Source: Sinotaia quadrata (taxonomy: Eukaryota; Mollusca; Gastropoda; Architaenioglossa; Viviparidae). From it: 64,000 nucleotides of DNA. Made by a program: the position numbers and the translations under genes. The notes under the pieces were generated by a model. That model saw only the letters and a program-made list of their open reading frames with translations, did no database searches and had not been told where the DNA came from. The DNA is taken from contig CM054180.1 of the NCBI GenBank assembly GCA_028829895.1, forward strand, positions 98,369,135 through 98,433,134, given 5' to 3'. Below, one piece after another: positions 48,149-59,200 of this stretch; position 1 is the stretch's first letter; each line of letters opens with the position of its first letter.

Positions 48149-49704
48149 TGTTACGTTTCCAGTATTTATTTAAAGACCCTGCTTAGAATAATTAAAAGAC
48201 TTTAAATATAATTAATTCTTCCTCTCATATTCTACGCAGACTGGTTGCTCAATTTATTATCTGACTAATTAAAAGTGCGTCTTGTAGTTCAGACGACAAA
48301 TTTACAGACTAATAAACTGCGAACTTTTAGCTAGATTTGAAAACAGTTAAATCCCTCTAAATTAATATGCACTCGTCATCAATCTTTCTGCTCATCCGCC
48401 CCCATTCAAATCTAAGAATTAATCTAATTGGTCTATTGTGCATAGAAATCAACTACTAAGAGGTATTAACAAGGAAAATAAAATTTAATAAAGTTTAACA
48501 AATTAACAATAAATCGAATGCAACGCGAATAGTCTTCACTCTGTCTTTACGCGCCTATGCCTGATTTTTGTCAATCTAAATTGCCAGAAAAGTGTTCCTT
48601 TGAGATCTGTACACTTGATTTTTGCACTTAGCTCTATTCTTGTATCCTTGGTCTCAACACTCAGTCATGCCGGTTCGTTCCCTCAGTCCCCCTTTAACGA
48701 CACACGTGGTGCATAAGGAATGATGTCCCTTTGTTAGTGGCTAGGAACTGGAATTTTTGCAGCATGGCCCTCAGAGTGGATTTCGACACGCTTACACCAA
48801 TAAGCTAGTGCAGGTGAGGCATGGGTGAACATGAACCATGAGCCGACCTGTGGATGCAACGTGTTTGGATATAATTCTCAACCTAACAGGTCCTACCTAG
48901 GCATGGCTCAATTAAATGCGCTGAATCAAAGAGTTTTCGACCTCGCGTCGCTTACAATTAGATTTTAGAAAAAATATAATCGTCTCACATGTGTTCCATT
49001 TAACAATCATGACGTATGAAGCAATAAAATAGATACAACGTTAAATTAATGTTCATACAAAAAGGGTAATTCAAACCAACAGAGCGCTTCACAATTTACA
49101 ATTAAAATTACACGCAATAATTGAATTACATGAAGAATTCATATCGAGCGCAGCATTCTGGCTCTTAGTGAATTAAAACAATATAAATTAAAGTACGGAA
49201 ATGGAAAAATGGTTACAATAAATTTATATTCCGTAACATATAGGTTTTCAGCTATTTCTCTGAACCATGCTCAAGTGTATATGGAAATCATATAATACAT
49301 AGCACAAATACATACTTAAACAATACATAGGCAAATACTATTAAATAAAATGATACCTTTGAGAGAAGTCGAAGGGTACCTTGATTCTCTATGGCGCCGG
49401 CTGCCTCTCACGACCCGAGTAAGCTGATGGAATTAGCTAAAATGTGCTCGAAGTGAGGGAGCGGAAGCGTGTGGGTACATATATAGAAAGGTATATTGCG
49501 TATCACGTGACTGTTCGCGAAGCATGTAGTTGGTTCGAGAACTGGACAATGGTCCTAAAGTTACATAACATCTTGACCTGTTCTAGAAGCGCCTAGAAAA
49601 AGGAAGCTTTGAACAAAAGGGGTCAAGGGTTTCAAATATTCGAATTTGAAGTAAACAAGGCTAAGTGGGTCATCAGGTCGGACATTTTTATCAGACTTGT
49701 GACA
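48149..49704 (-). repeat. 5' LTR of inner element (1556 bp)
   Basis: Identical in length and apparently in sequence to 41441-42996. It supplies the promoter of the inner element: a TATA-like CTATATATG on the - strand lies at about 49479-49487. Confidence 0.96.
49479..49487 (-). promoter_or_regulatory. TATA-like box of the inner 5' LTR
   Basis: CTATATATG on the - strand, about 220 bases into the LTR, directing transcription towards the Gag-Pol frame. The same motif occurs in the other LTR near 42770-42778. Confidence 0.45.
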
Positions 49705-49709
49705 AGCGT
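49705..49709. repeat. Target-site duplication AGCGT (right, inner element)
   Basis: Matches 41436-41440. Outer-element coding sequence resumes immediately after it. Confidence 0.96.
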
Positions 49710-50538
49710 TAACGCATTGAATTTCTTTGATGACATACTGGTAGCAACAGGAACATGGGACCAACATTTATCCTCAGTGGGTGGTCTACTTGATATTCTC
49801 GAGCGCCATAAATTGACCGTGAAACCCACCAAAGTACGCGCGGGCTTTCGAGAGATTGAATTTCTTGGCCATATCATAAGTGACGGACAAATAGGCCCTA
49901 ATCTAGACTTAACTGCAGCCATTCGTGACATGACCTTACCGACTACAAAGAAACAGGTCAGGGCAGTTTTGGGGCTAGTGGGGTACTACCGAAAATTTGT
50001 CCCAAACTTCAGTACGCTTCTTAAACCACTGACGGACTTAACTGGGAACAAACAACCCACGAAAATACGATGGACGGCAGAGTGTAGCACCGCCCTCGAA
50101 AAAGTGAAGGACATCTTGACCAGTAAACCCGTCCTACAGTTACCAGACTTTGACAAAAGATTTATTGTCAGGACCGACGCATCAGACGAAGGCCTCGGTG
50201 CCATACTTCTCCAAGAGACAGATGACGAATACCTACCGGTAGCATACGCTTCTAAGAAACTGTTAGATCGTGAGACACGGTATTCTACGATTGAAAAAGA
50301 GTGCTTAGCAATCGTATGGGCACTCAAGAAATTTAGTGCTTATCTGTACTCTAAACCATTCATCCTGCAGTGCGATCATAAGCCGCTGACATATCTGCGC
50401 ACTAGCATGTACGATAACGCTAGGCTAACTAGATGGACACTCCTGCTACAGGAGTATAGCTTCGTTGTCGAACACATCGCGGGCCGAGAAAATTCGGGTG
50501 CCGATGCATTATCCCGGCATGCCATAACCGTGATATAA
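49710..50538 (+). CDS. gag-pol: Gag-Pol polyprotein, outer element, 3' part (RT palm to RNase H)
   Basis: Continuation of the frame that stops at the inner insertion; discounting one 5-bp duplication, the two parts are in the same phase. It begins a few residues before the RT catalytic box FFDD and continues through the RT thumb/connection (FLGHIISDG, LGLVGYYRKFVPNFS). RNase H follows (IVRTDASDEGLGAILLQ, EKECLAIVWALKKF, CDHKPLTYL, GADALSRH), ending at TAA. An ATG at 49609 opens the same frame, but those first residues are encoded by inner-element LTR, so it is not a natural start. Without the upstream part this fragment lacks the RT fingers and the first catalytic Asp, and is presumably dead. 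Confidence 0.93.
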
Positions 50539-50654
50539 ACAAGAAAGAGGATAGTCTCTCCACAGATGCGCATATAATTCCTGTGGGGACTATCGTGTGA
50601 AATAAAATTTTTTTTGTTCCTATTTGATTTCCACTCTGTGAGCTCCAATCAATT

Positions 50655-50667
50655 TTAAGAAGGGGGT
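50655..50667 (+). promoter_or_regulatory. Polypurine tract of outer element
   Basis: TTAAGAAGGGGGT directly before the 3' LTR start TGTCAC. It ends a short untranslated stretch of about 130 bases after the Gag-Pol stop. Confidence 0.85.
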
Positions 50668-51442
50668 TGTCACAGGAAATGAGGGACCGAAATTATATTT
50701 TATTTCATTTCATAAACCGCTAACAAAACTAGTTGAAGTAACCCGAGTTTTGTTATTTTACGCATGTAGCATGTAACTTCCAGTAACGGTCACCTAAGAT
50801 CTCTTTAGTAGACAGACGTTCGTGACGCAGTGTGTGTCAATTATCATATTGAATATATATATTAGTTTATGAAAGATATGTATATTAAACAATGGGACAA
50901 CTGCGCAATACCGTCACATGTTGTTGACGAGAGAAATGACCAGTGCGCATTAGAATTGACCACAGAAAAGCGTGCATCACGATTACCACTATATATCCAA
51001 GGCAAAAATCATGTCACACGGCATAGCTTCTGGAAAGTTCTGGAGACCTTCAGTAAAGCTATATAAGAGGCAAAATGAAGACTTTATTCTCAATGTTGAA
51101 AACGTCGATTCGTCTGAAGCCAGTCTAACTTCACGTATGAATTATCTCATGTACAGAGATTTCATAAAGGAAAGCTGCAATAATCTCTTTCCATCCGTTT
51201 TCCATCCGTCTGATGCCATATATTGAGTAACGAGGCAAAATTACTCAGTATAACTTTTGGTAAAGTGGAAAGTTCGCTGTCAAAGAAAACCCATGCATGC
51301 GACGCTGGTTGTATGCAGTTAACGACACGAGGGACCAAATTTGTTCTTCCCCCTGTCTGAGTTCGTTTGGCAGTCTATCCCGCTATTGAGAAGGCTAGCA
51401 CCGAGATTTTCTTACAGACAATCCGGATTTCTACACTCAATG
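50668..51442 (+). repeat. 3' LTR of outer element, first part
   Basis: Matches 35535-36309 base for base as far as I can read, including the TATATAAG box at 51060-51067. It is interrupted after TCAATG by the 2265-bp element and continues at 53714. Confidence 0.95.
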
Positions 51443-53062
51443 CAGACCTGCCTACCCCCCACCTTAGGAAACCAGAAGATCACTGGTCCAAAACCAGAAG
51501 ATTTTGAATGGAAACCAGAAGATTTTATGCGGAGTCTGGCTTTTTAATAGAAATACCAATAATATAAAATAAATGCAAAATAAAAAAAATAATGTTAATA
51601 TTTGTAAATAAACTTACCAATAATGTAATGATTAATGCAAAGCACAACAATTTGTCTACATTTTGTCTAGTCTCCATTCCACTGTTTATTTTAGATGAAT
51701 TTTTGTCAAGCACACCAAGTGTTAGGCAGTTTTATTTAGATATTTCTTTAGACTTCATTTGAAGAAGGATCTTCACATTTCAGAATAATGGGCCATTGAA
51801 GTACCACATCATGATTTTCACTTTTACAATTTCATAAATGGATTTTTTTTAAAATATATATTTAACTGTTTATTATCTAATGTACAAGCCACAAAAAGGA
51901 ACATGTGCCTATTGAAAAATTTTAAGAAAAAAGTTATGATTTTTTTTTATTGTACCCATCTAAAATATATATTTTGGGAGAACATGTAGAATTTAAAAAA
52001 ATAAAATTTACTTAAACCTAAAGCATATAGGCTTTCATCCATGCACAACCTTTTAATTTTATGTATGAGAAACTAGTATACCAAATTTCAGGGACATGGA
52101 ATAATTACAACTATTCAAAAGGGGTCTTAGCATTTAGTTCAACAGAGGAAAAAAGTCATTTTGAGAAAAACACATTTAAAGTAAAATAAAGACTACAGAA
52201 CTTTAAAAGTGTTCAAGTGGTTTATTTTTTAAAAATAAATATACCCTATCCATACTACATTGGACTGCTCTTAGTCATTTAGCTCTCTCAATTAAATATA
52301 CTAATACTATATATTATTATCCTTTACATTCTCAGTGTACAGTCTTTTTATTTTCTAATACTACATAAAACCAGAATATTGCAAAGAAATTTTTAAAAAA
52401 ATATATTTATCAATCCACATTAATAAAATTTGGAATGTATGTTGTCTTTGTTATGAGAAAGCATTACCAGTTATTAGTTTTAGAATATCTGGTTCAGAGT
52501 TTAATTTATAAATGATTTAAATATATAAAACACCTGTATATTTCTAAATTTACATGTCCATTAGACTAGAGAAAAAAACAGTGAAAGTCTTCCTGTAACA
52601 TTTAAAATGTTATTAAAAAGACATTATTCTTCAATAAGCATGCTTTGTTAATTAAGAATTGGATATGATTAATATTATTATTTTTAATGTTTTATGCATT
52701 TCTTTTGTCTTCAATGTATGTGTATTTATTATCATGCCTTCTAAAATTCTATTATAATAATGTGTGTACTGCGTAATCACAAAATATCAACGGCTAATTT
52801 ACAAATACATGTATATATATAGGCCTATATATATTTCTAATTTTTTATTATTTTTTTTAGCAGAAATGATTAAAATAAAAAATTCGACTAAATCAAAATG
52901 TTCACAATTCCGTAAATTACTTTCAAACAAATTTGACTCAGGATCATTTCTTTATCGCCGACGATCTTTTGTTTTAAAACTTGTGTCACTTTTTTTTTAA
53001 AAATAAATTTTGAAGCCTTACATATTATATAAGAATAATTACAACGGATTCTAGAAAAATGA

Positions 53063-53257
53063 TTATTTGAACCTCAATGCGGTTTCAAACATAGGCCTAC
53101 CGTTATTGAAAACGCCAATCTTTTTCCTAGCATTGCAATATAATTCGTCAAAGTAGCTCGTTTTGGACGGATAATTTCTGAAGAAAATTGCATAGACTGT
53201 CTTACATGTAAGTTGAATGTTATTTATTAAAGTAAATATTTCGTAATTGTCACGCAT
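53063..53257 (-). CDS. Small open frame of unknown function inside the DNA element
   Basis: A 64-codon frame on the - strand, beginning just downstream of a CpG-rich, promoter-like segment that carries a YY1-type motif. The product is rich in Asn, Phe, Tyr and Arg and has no domain I recognise. A GTAAG word inside it (ACATGTAAGACAG on the - strand) could be a splice donor, so any true exon might be shorter. It may be a relic of a transposase or captured exon, or chance. Confidence 0.2.
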   Translation of the reverse strand: MRDNYEIFTLINNIQLTCKTVYAIFFRNYPSKTSYFDELYCNARKKIGVFNNGRPMFETALRFK

Positions 53258-53264
53258 ATACTAT

Positions 53265-53565
53265 CGCTACGCGGCCGCCATTTTGAAAAAGCGAACTTCG
53301 TCTATCGGTCGAACGGGCAGTAAAAACGTTATGAACCGAATTTGCTTATCCCGCTAAGCTCTGACTTCTCAACATAAAAAATATTTAAAGAAAATGTTTA
53401 TTTCACGAGCGAAATTCTGTTTTGTCAACTAAAATTAATAACGGCCGACGAATAAGATTCCGGAAGTGTTAGAAAAGGACTCGTATGCTGAAGAGCTCAT
53501 AGCAGACGACAGAGAAGCAGTTAGAGTTACGCCGCCGTTAGCTCTATTGAACGCACGGTAAGTTT
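53265..53565. promoter_or_regulatory. CpG-rich promoter-like module carried by the DNA element
   Basis: An abrupt CpG-rich island in an AT-rich element. It has AAAATGGCGGC on the - strand (YY1-type consensus, about 53272-53285), CCGGAAGTG on the + strand (ETS consensus, 53460-53468), and an exon-like stretch ending CGCACG|GTAAGT, a strong splice-donor word near 53550. An open frame of about 39 codons without ATG reaches this donor. ETS and YY1 sites are typical of TATA-less promoters; the reading as a promoter with first exon is inference. Confidence 0.4.
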
Positions 53566-53713
53566 TTCGTCCTGTCATAATCGATCGTGAAAAAAAAAAT
53601 TGAAAATGAAAATGAAAGCGGAAGATTTCTTTTGGAAGCGGAAGAGCGGGAGATTCGAGGTAAAAGCGGGAGATTCTTCCGCTAAAAGCGGAAGGTAGGC
53701 AGGTATGTCAATG

Positions 53714-54653
53714 TAATGCGACGACACATCCCACTGGACGACTCCACCCGATAATGCTAAACGTCGTTGGCGTGTCCGTTTACAACGACCATTATCGAGG
53801 CTGACAACAGTCAGCAAAATTTCAGATTTCTCCCCAGTGATAATCTGAAAGTGGTGCCTAGATTCTGCAGAATCTTCACCTGTAATGCGACGCCTCAATT
53901 GCGTCCTATCTTCTCTTTGAAGTGCCGCTTATAAGTGACGTGTGAGCTTACGTCATCTCCTTGGAACTCTGACATTAATAGTGAGTAAAAATTCGCACGG
54001 CTAACGCGCACATACTTAACTCTAGAACTCTAAGAAAATGAACACTATTATATCGTTTGCAAAATAAGAACTCTAATGTTAAAAGTAATGCTTATTTTAC
54101 ATGTCAACTATTGTTAAAGCGGCCCCATTTGCCGCATAAGAATTGTGTAATTAATCTTTATTTTATATTTTGAATTTCATCATTTTCATCTCCCCTTATT
54201 TCCCACAGAGTGTATGACATTGGAAAGTTGAATGAATGATTAATCACTGTGCGAAAGAGTAGTGCCCCTTTTAAATCGGGAAATAAATAACCTGATTTAA
54301 ACATCTTTCAACTCTCTTGTTATTCATAGTTTTTGAGAGGGACGAAAGAATTTGTACTATTGTTTTGCACCGTTCGTCTGTTCGTCATTTATTCACATTT
54401 ATGATACACACTCACAACACACACCGCCAATAAAACGTTCCTTGGCATGACACTAATAAACTGGGCCCCACCCAAACATCAATGGAGTATGTCATGTGTG
54501 TCTATGTAACAACCTGACACGACGTAGTACTGGCATAAGTCACACGAGTTTTCCTTGGAGGTGCACCGGAGCAGGCCAAAAATAGACTTCACCCCTTGCA
54601 TCTCTAACTTCAGCTCGGGGACGGTTTGTAATGAGCCCTCCCGTTTTGTGACA
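53714..54653 (+). repeat. 3' LTR of outer element, second part
   Basis: Matches 36310-37249 on reading; ends CCCTCCCGTTTTGTGACA. Together with 50668-51442 it makes 1715 bases. Confidence 0.95.
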
Positions 54654-54658
54654 GTGAT
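54654..54658. repeat. Target-site duplication GTGAT (right, outer element)
   Basis: Matches 35530-35534 and marks the right edge of the nest. Confidence 0.95.
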
Positions 54659-54985
54659 AATACAGTAATTAGTAGTTACTTTATGAAGGGTTAATACATA
54701 ATGGCACATGCAGCAAGAAGAAAAACTACCTCGAAACAGAAAAAAATAAATCAAATATTTGAAAGTTCCAAAGATGCACTATCAAATCACCTGAAAAACG
54801 AATAAGTCATGGAGAGAGAAAACTAAAAATTTCAAACTATAAAAAAGAGCTCTAAAACCAACCCTTTTTCAATTCTATGCCCCGTTGACTAATATTTCCG
54901 ATATATTTTTAATCATAAAAAAGAAACGTATTTTCTTTTCAAAGACATTTTCATAACAAGAGCGCGTTCTAAACAATATCAATTA

Positions 54986-54987
<2 letters not shown>
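54659..54987. other. Non-coding stretch, nothing recognised
   Basis: AT-rich right flank of the nest. Confidence 0.6.

Positions 54988-55016
<29 letters not shown>
54988..55016. repeat. (TG)n microsatellite
   Basis: Twenty-nine bases of TG followed by a GA/G-rich tail; overlapping Cys/Val or Thr/His frames are artefacts. Confidence 0.95.
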
Positions 55017-55018
<2 letters not shown>

Positions 55019-57439
55019 ACAGAGAGAGGGGGAGGGAGAAAGAGGTTCACATGCTCAAGAAAACCACATCTTCGACATATTCCAGAATGACAAATCAAAG
55101 CATGCAACGCAATGTGACCATTTGTATACCGGCTGTACAACTTTTCTTTCAATACAAAACAACCCCAACACCACAAAACAGGCGCGGCACTGACATAAAG
55201 CATTAACTGCTATAACTTACCTGCGGTGTAGTCATCCGCAGATGTTCTCATCTTATTATCTCTGTGAAACATCCAGGTCGGAGGCGATGCGGGATTGGGG
55301 AGGGGGGGGCAGTCATTGGGAGTGGAGAGGTACTGATAACTAAGTTTGGGCCTTACCTCGCGCACCGTTATGCCCACATTACAGATTGTCTGGGAGCAGG
55401 CTGGAACTGGACCAATTTGAAGTCACTAGTTGAGTAGTAGATGAGCTTGTCACTGACAAACGAACGAGGGCAGCGTGCTAGCATTGACGGGATGTGACGG
55501 AATCTGTTGTGAAGCGGTTCCAATTGCTCGATTTTGTCTTCGTTTTGACAGTGCCATTTGTCGGTACAGGCAATCGGCGAGATGGCCTTATGTGGGGCTA
55601 AAGCCAGGCGTCGGAGTAGGGCTGAAATGGGTGGTGGAGAAATTGCCCAGAGAGAAAGTTGCAGTACTTTTTGTCATAAACGAGATTAGGTGGCAAATTG
55701 TCTGCCCGTGTTTTTACGAAAGAAGATAGCGTCTATAAGTGTGTGCGTATGAGTGTGTGTGAGGGTAAGAGAGCGTGCATGTGTTTGGGCGGGCGTGTTT
55801 ATGGGTGTGTTTACATGCATGCTCGTCGCAAAGCCACGTGAAATTAGTAACAATTATAGGATTATATGTACTCGTCTCGTTTATGGTCTTAACTTATAAG
55901 GTGCATGCATGACAGTGTAGCTGCGGATGAGTATGCGCGCGCACATATGTTTAAGAGAGACAGATGTGGCTGATCATCAAGCAAGAGTGAGAGACAGACC
56001 GGACGTACTGTCTGTGCCCTTCTTCCGGTTTCTCTCTCTCTCCTTTTCCTTTCTATTAATATTTATTTCCTCTGTCACATCACGGTGAGGGGCTCAAGTG
56101 TTCACAGCAGGACTAGGATATATGGCATGCGACACAATTTCAGCTCTTCATGCGTCTTGTAACCAAACCATCTTCCTTCTTCTGTCCTTCGTTTAGTCAA
56201 ATTAAATCTATCTATCTATTTAAAACACTAAAAGATCAGAACTGTGTGTAATTACTAGGCGCAAATCCAATCTGTGTGTATGTAGCTATACCTAAATATC
56301 TCTTCTCAAATCTTAAATTCTCTCGATCTTAACACAACAACAACAAAAGAGAGGTATCAAGACTGTGGTAACTGTGAAAATTACAAACTATGTAGGCATA
56401 GCCTAAAACCCTAAAGTGCTGCAAACTGAGTCTACCCACAAAATGCAGTACCATGGTACTGTCTGATCAACGCAACAATCATTTTCAAGGCGTCAAATAT
56501 AGACACCAGTCAAACGATACTCAACGCACAGAAATATGTTCTATTATTGAATGACTTCGAAATGTTCCCTTCAAAACAGACAATAGCGCTTGCAAACTAG
56601 TTAGAAATGTTTCTAACTCCATATCATGAGAACTGTTCTAAAACCTGGGAAGTGCTGAGTCAAAGCTCCAGGGACGAGTGTTGTGTCCAACTCAGCATCG
56701 AGGGCGTCAAACGTCTGCACGTCACTGAGTGCAAAGTTCTCAGTTATAGCAATATCTAAGTCTACAAACCTGGCTAAACTTCTATCTGCTGATGAGTGCC
56801 AAACATGCTGACATAAAAAAGTTTTTACAATCGCGTTTTATCTGTGTCAGGACGCTGTGGTAATTAATCTGGGTTTTTTCACCACTAGCTTTTATCACAG
56901 GCAGAGAGAGAAGACTAGCTAAAGACAACAGCAATTGTTTACTGTAACTTTACATCAAGCATGCTCTCGTCCACCATTACCAGCAAATATGCAATTAAAC
57001 GAATTTCTCTTTTTAAAAAAAAAAGTTATCTTCAGAAAGAGCAAATTACAAGATAAAATAAAATGAAATACCTTACTGCAGCATTTGTGATGGATTTTAA
57101 AGTAAATGAAACACTTTATAACCATGAATTTTAAAGAGAATGACGAACTGCAGAACACGAACTTTACATACGAATGATGCACTCCCAATGAACTTAATAG
57201 TGAAAAAAGTATTATATAACTATCAACTTTAAAGTGAAAAAAATATTGTATAACTATTGTCAGAGGGGGGGTCCTAGGTAAATTATGCCAATTTTCTAAC
57301 ATTTTTAATTTAATTAAATACCCTTTTATTATTTGTGAGAAGTATAATACCGTTAGCCAAAGTTGCACACTGGTGGGCAATAGTTGTTTACGACCTAGTA
57401 AGATGTGGGTCACTCATAAAAATGAAGGACATGGAGGGG
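55017..57439. other. Non-coding stretch
   Basis: No gene recognised. Open frames at 55475-55729 (+) and 56955-57413 (-, 152 codons, Phe/Leu/Ile-rich) have no recognisable domain; the latter follows from AT-rich composition. Confidence 0.5.
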
Positions 57440-59200
57440 TAAGGGGGAATGGCAGGAGTGGGGAACCGTTAACTGGATACAATGCGCCCATACTTGGTCA
57501 TTCGTGTTCCGTATCATGACATAGTAGAATCCGCTAAATAACCTAGAGTTCATTTATATAATCATTAATGAATTAAATCCCTCAGACGCACATTTTCACT
57601 GCACCCACTGACCACAGGCAGACTATTTGCGTTAGGTGACCGCGCAAGAATAACGAGAGTGGTTATTATAGTTGACTTCTTTAAATTAATGTATTTTTTA
57701 TTTCTAGAATGCTATGTAAAATATTTATATGTTTGTTAAATGATTGTGTGACTAATGCATTTTTCTCACAGAAGCTAAGTGGCATTAGCGATGATTGCAA
57801 TTTTGTAGAAATGATGGAGATAACATAAGCACATGTATTCGCTATGTTCAAACTTGTTAAACCATTTGTAGCTGGTGGTGCTAACAGAGAGATAAATATT
57901 GTTTAATAAGTATCACTGTGAACTGCTTGCTAATTATATTATAAATCAGATATTATACAATTGTAAAAGGTAGATCATTGTTATCCATTTATAAATATTT
58001 TACTGACTTTGAATTGTATGTTAGCGTGTAGCTAATGAGTAGTGACTTTGAATTGTATGTTAGCGTGTAGCTAATGAGTAGTGACTTTGTATTGTATGTT
58101 AGCGTGTAGCTAATGAGTAGTGACTTTGTATTGTATGTTAGCGTGTAGCTAATGAGTAGTGACTTTGAATTGTATGTTAGCGTGTAGCTAATGAGTAGTG
58201 ACTTTGAATTGTATGTTAGCGTGTAGCTAATGAGTAGTGACCTTGAATTGTATGTTAGCGTGCAGCTAATGAGTAGTAACTTTGTAAAGAGAAATCTATC
58301 TCTGTCGCCACAAAGCCCAAATAATTATGTTCTTTGAGTTGTATTATTTCTTTTCCTCTATTAATAATCTGTAATTGATAGTTACTAGTTAAGGTGGTCA
58401 AGTCGACTGGCCGATTATGCAATGTGCCATTCCTGCATACGCTACACACAGTAAAGGATTGAGGTCAAGTTCATTGATAACCCGTGGGCAGTGGTACTAT
58501 ACAGAAGGGGGACAGTAAAAGTGGGGTAAATGTTGACAGGATACGGGATGCCCTAATATGGACATTTGCGTTCCGTTCAATGACGCGAAGAGCTTATAGT
58601 TTGACCCAGAGTCATTCATATATATGTTCCTGGTACACCCCCGCAAACAGACTCGCTCTTCCCGCACCTATAGGAGGGTTGATGAATCTGCGTGGATGAA
58701 AGGAAGGTTTAGCACGTTTCTGTGAGTGGTAAATACATTGACTTCTCAAAAATTATTGTTATATATTACCGATTAAAATGTCGTATAGAATGTTCATGCA
58801 TTTTTACTAATGACTGTTGTATGAAACTAATGCACACATCTTTCAGAGAAGGTTGTATCTCTTCCAGGTGCTAGTAATAATTCATGCCGTATGTATACAT
58901 GATTAAATGGAACTAACGTGTTATGTACTATGCCTTATGTATTGTAAAACCATTTGTAGTAAGTGAAGCTAACTGAGATAATCATTCAATGCAAATTTCA
59001 TGTAAACCATTCATTGATTATGTTTGTATCTGTTGAGATTCAGGAAATGTGGAATTGGAAATATTGTTGTTTCATTTGTAAATATTTCTCCAAGATGAGA
59101 TTTTGTAAAGTATAAGTTAGCGTGTAGCTAATGTTCATACCTGAAATTGTAGAGTCCTCTATTGCTGTCTGCACAAAGCCTCAATGTTGTTGTTCGTATT
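57440..59200. repeat. Diverged tandem duplication, roughly 0.7-0.9 kb per copy
   Basis: Copy A (about 57440-58330) and copy B (about 58500-59200) share blocks in the same order: a GGATAC..ATGCCC..GTTCCGT..ATGAC block, then ACTAATGCA...CAGAGAAG, AAACCATTTGTAG, TAAATATTT, TTAGCGTGTAGCTAATG and CTGTC.GCACAAAGCC. Divergence is substantial, so the duplication is old. Copies could be remnant LTRs or other repeat units; no coding sequence is recognised. Confidence 0.6.
58003..58285. repeat. 39-bp tandem repeat, 7 copies
   Basis: TGACTTTGAATTGTATGTTA followed by GCGTGTAGCTAATGAGTAG repeats every 39 bases from 58003 to 58275, plus a partial copy. The same core is present only once in copy B of the surrounding duplication (near 59117), so the block was amplified after duplication. 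Confidence 0.95.

Larger units (their letters stand above)
41441..49704 (-). mobile_element. Inner Gmr1-like Ty3/Gypsy LTR retrotransposon, structurally complete
   Basis: 8264 bases inserted antisense into the RT-coding region of the outer element, with a perfect AGCGT duplication. On the - strand the order is 5' LTR (49704-48149), primer-binding site, a roughly 0.6-kb leader, one Gag-Pol frame (47529-43222), polypurine tract (43010-42997) and 3' LTR (42996-41441). Both LTRs are 1556 bases and appear identical. The open frame is full length, with every catalytic motif that I looked for present. No envelope-like frame is present. By structure this copy could be autonomous; activity cannot be judged from sequence. 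Confidence 0.95.
51443..53707. mobile_element. Unclassified DNA transposon-like insertion (2265 bp) in the 3' LTR
   Basis: The left end CAGACCTGCCTACC and the right end (reverse complement CATACCTGCCTACC) match at 13 of 14 positions. It is flanked by the 6-bp duplication TCAATG (51437-51442 and 53708-53713), and removing the element plus one duplication restores exactly the 1715-bp LTR length. Subterminal repeats are present: AACCAGAAGAT three times near the left end and AGCGGAAGAT/AGCGGGAGAT several times near the right. The interior is very AT-rich and encodes no recognisable transposase, so it looks non-autonomous. Six-base duplications are reported for few eukaryotic superfamilies (for example IS3EU and Dada); I cannot assign it. 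Confidence 0.88.
35535..54653 (+). mobile_element. Outer Gmr1-like Ty3/Gypsy LTR retrotransposon, doubly interrupted
   Basis: Boundaries are set by TGTCAC...GTGACA LTR ends and a perfect GTGAT duplication. It spans 19,119 bases, but about 8.6 kb once the inner retrotransposon (41441-49704), the 2265-bp DNA element (51443-53707) and their target duplications are discounted. In order: 5' LTR, primer-binding site, Gag-Pol frame (37713 onward, resuming at 49710-50538), polypurine tract, 3' LTR. Pol order is protease, integrase, RT, RNase H. The two LTRs have equal length and appear identical, so insertion was recent; both secondary insertions are later still. With RT split and one LTR broken, this copy cannot be autonomous. 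Confidence 0.95.

Noticed and set aside
49609..49709. ATG and first residues of an apparent 309-residue RT/RNase H protein
   Set aside because: These bases are inner-element LTR plus target duplication; the native reading frame comes from upstream of the insertion.
50539..50667. Search for an envelope-like frame after RNase H in the outer element, and at 42997-43221 in the inner
   Set aside because: The spaces are about 130 and 225 bases and hold only the untranslated region and polypurine tract.
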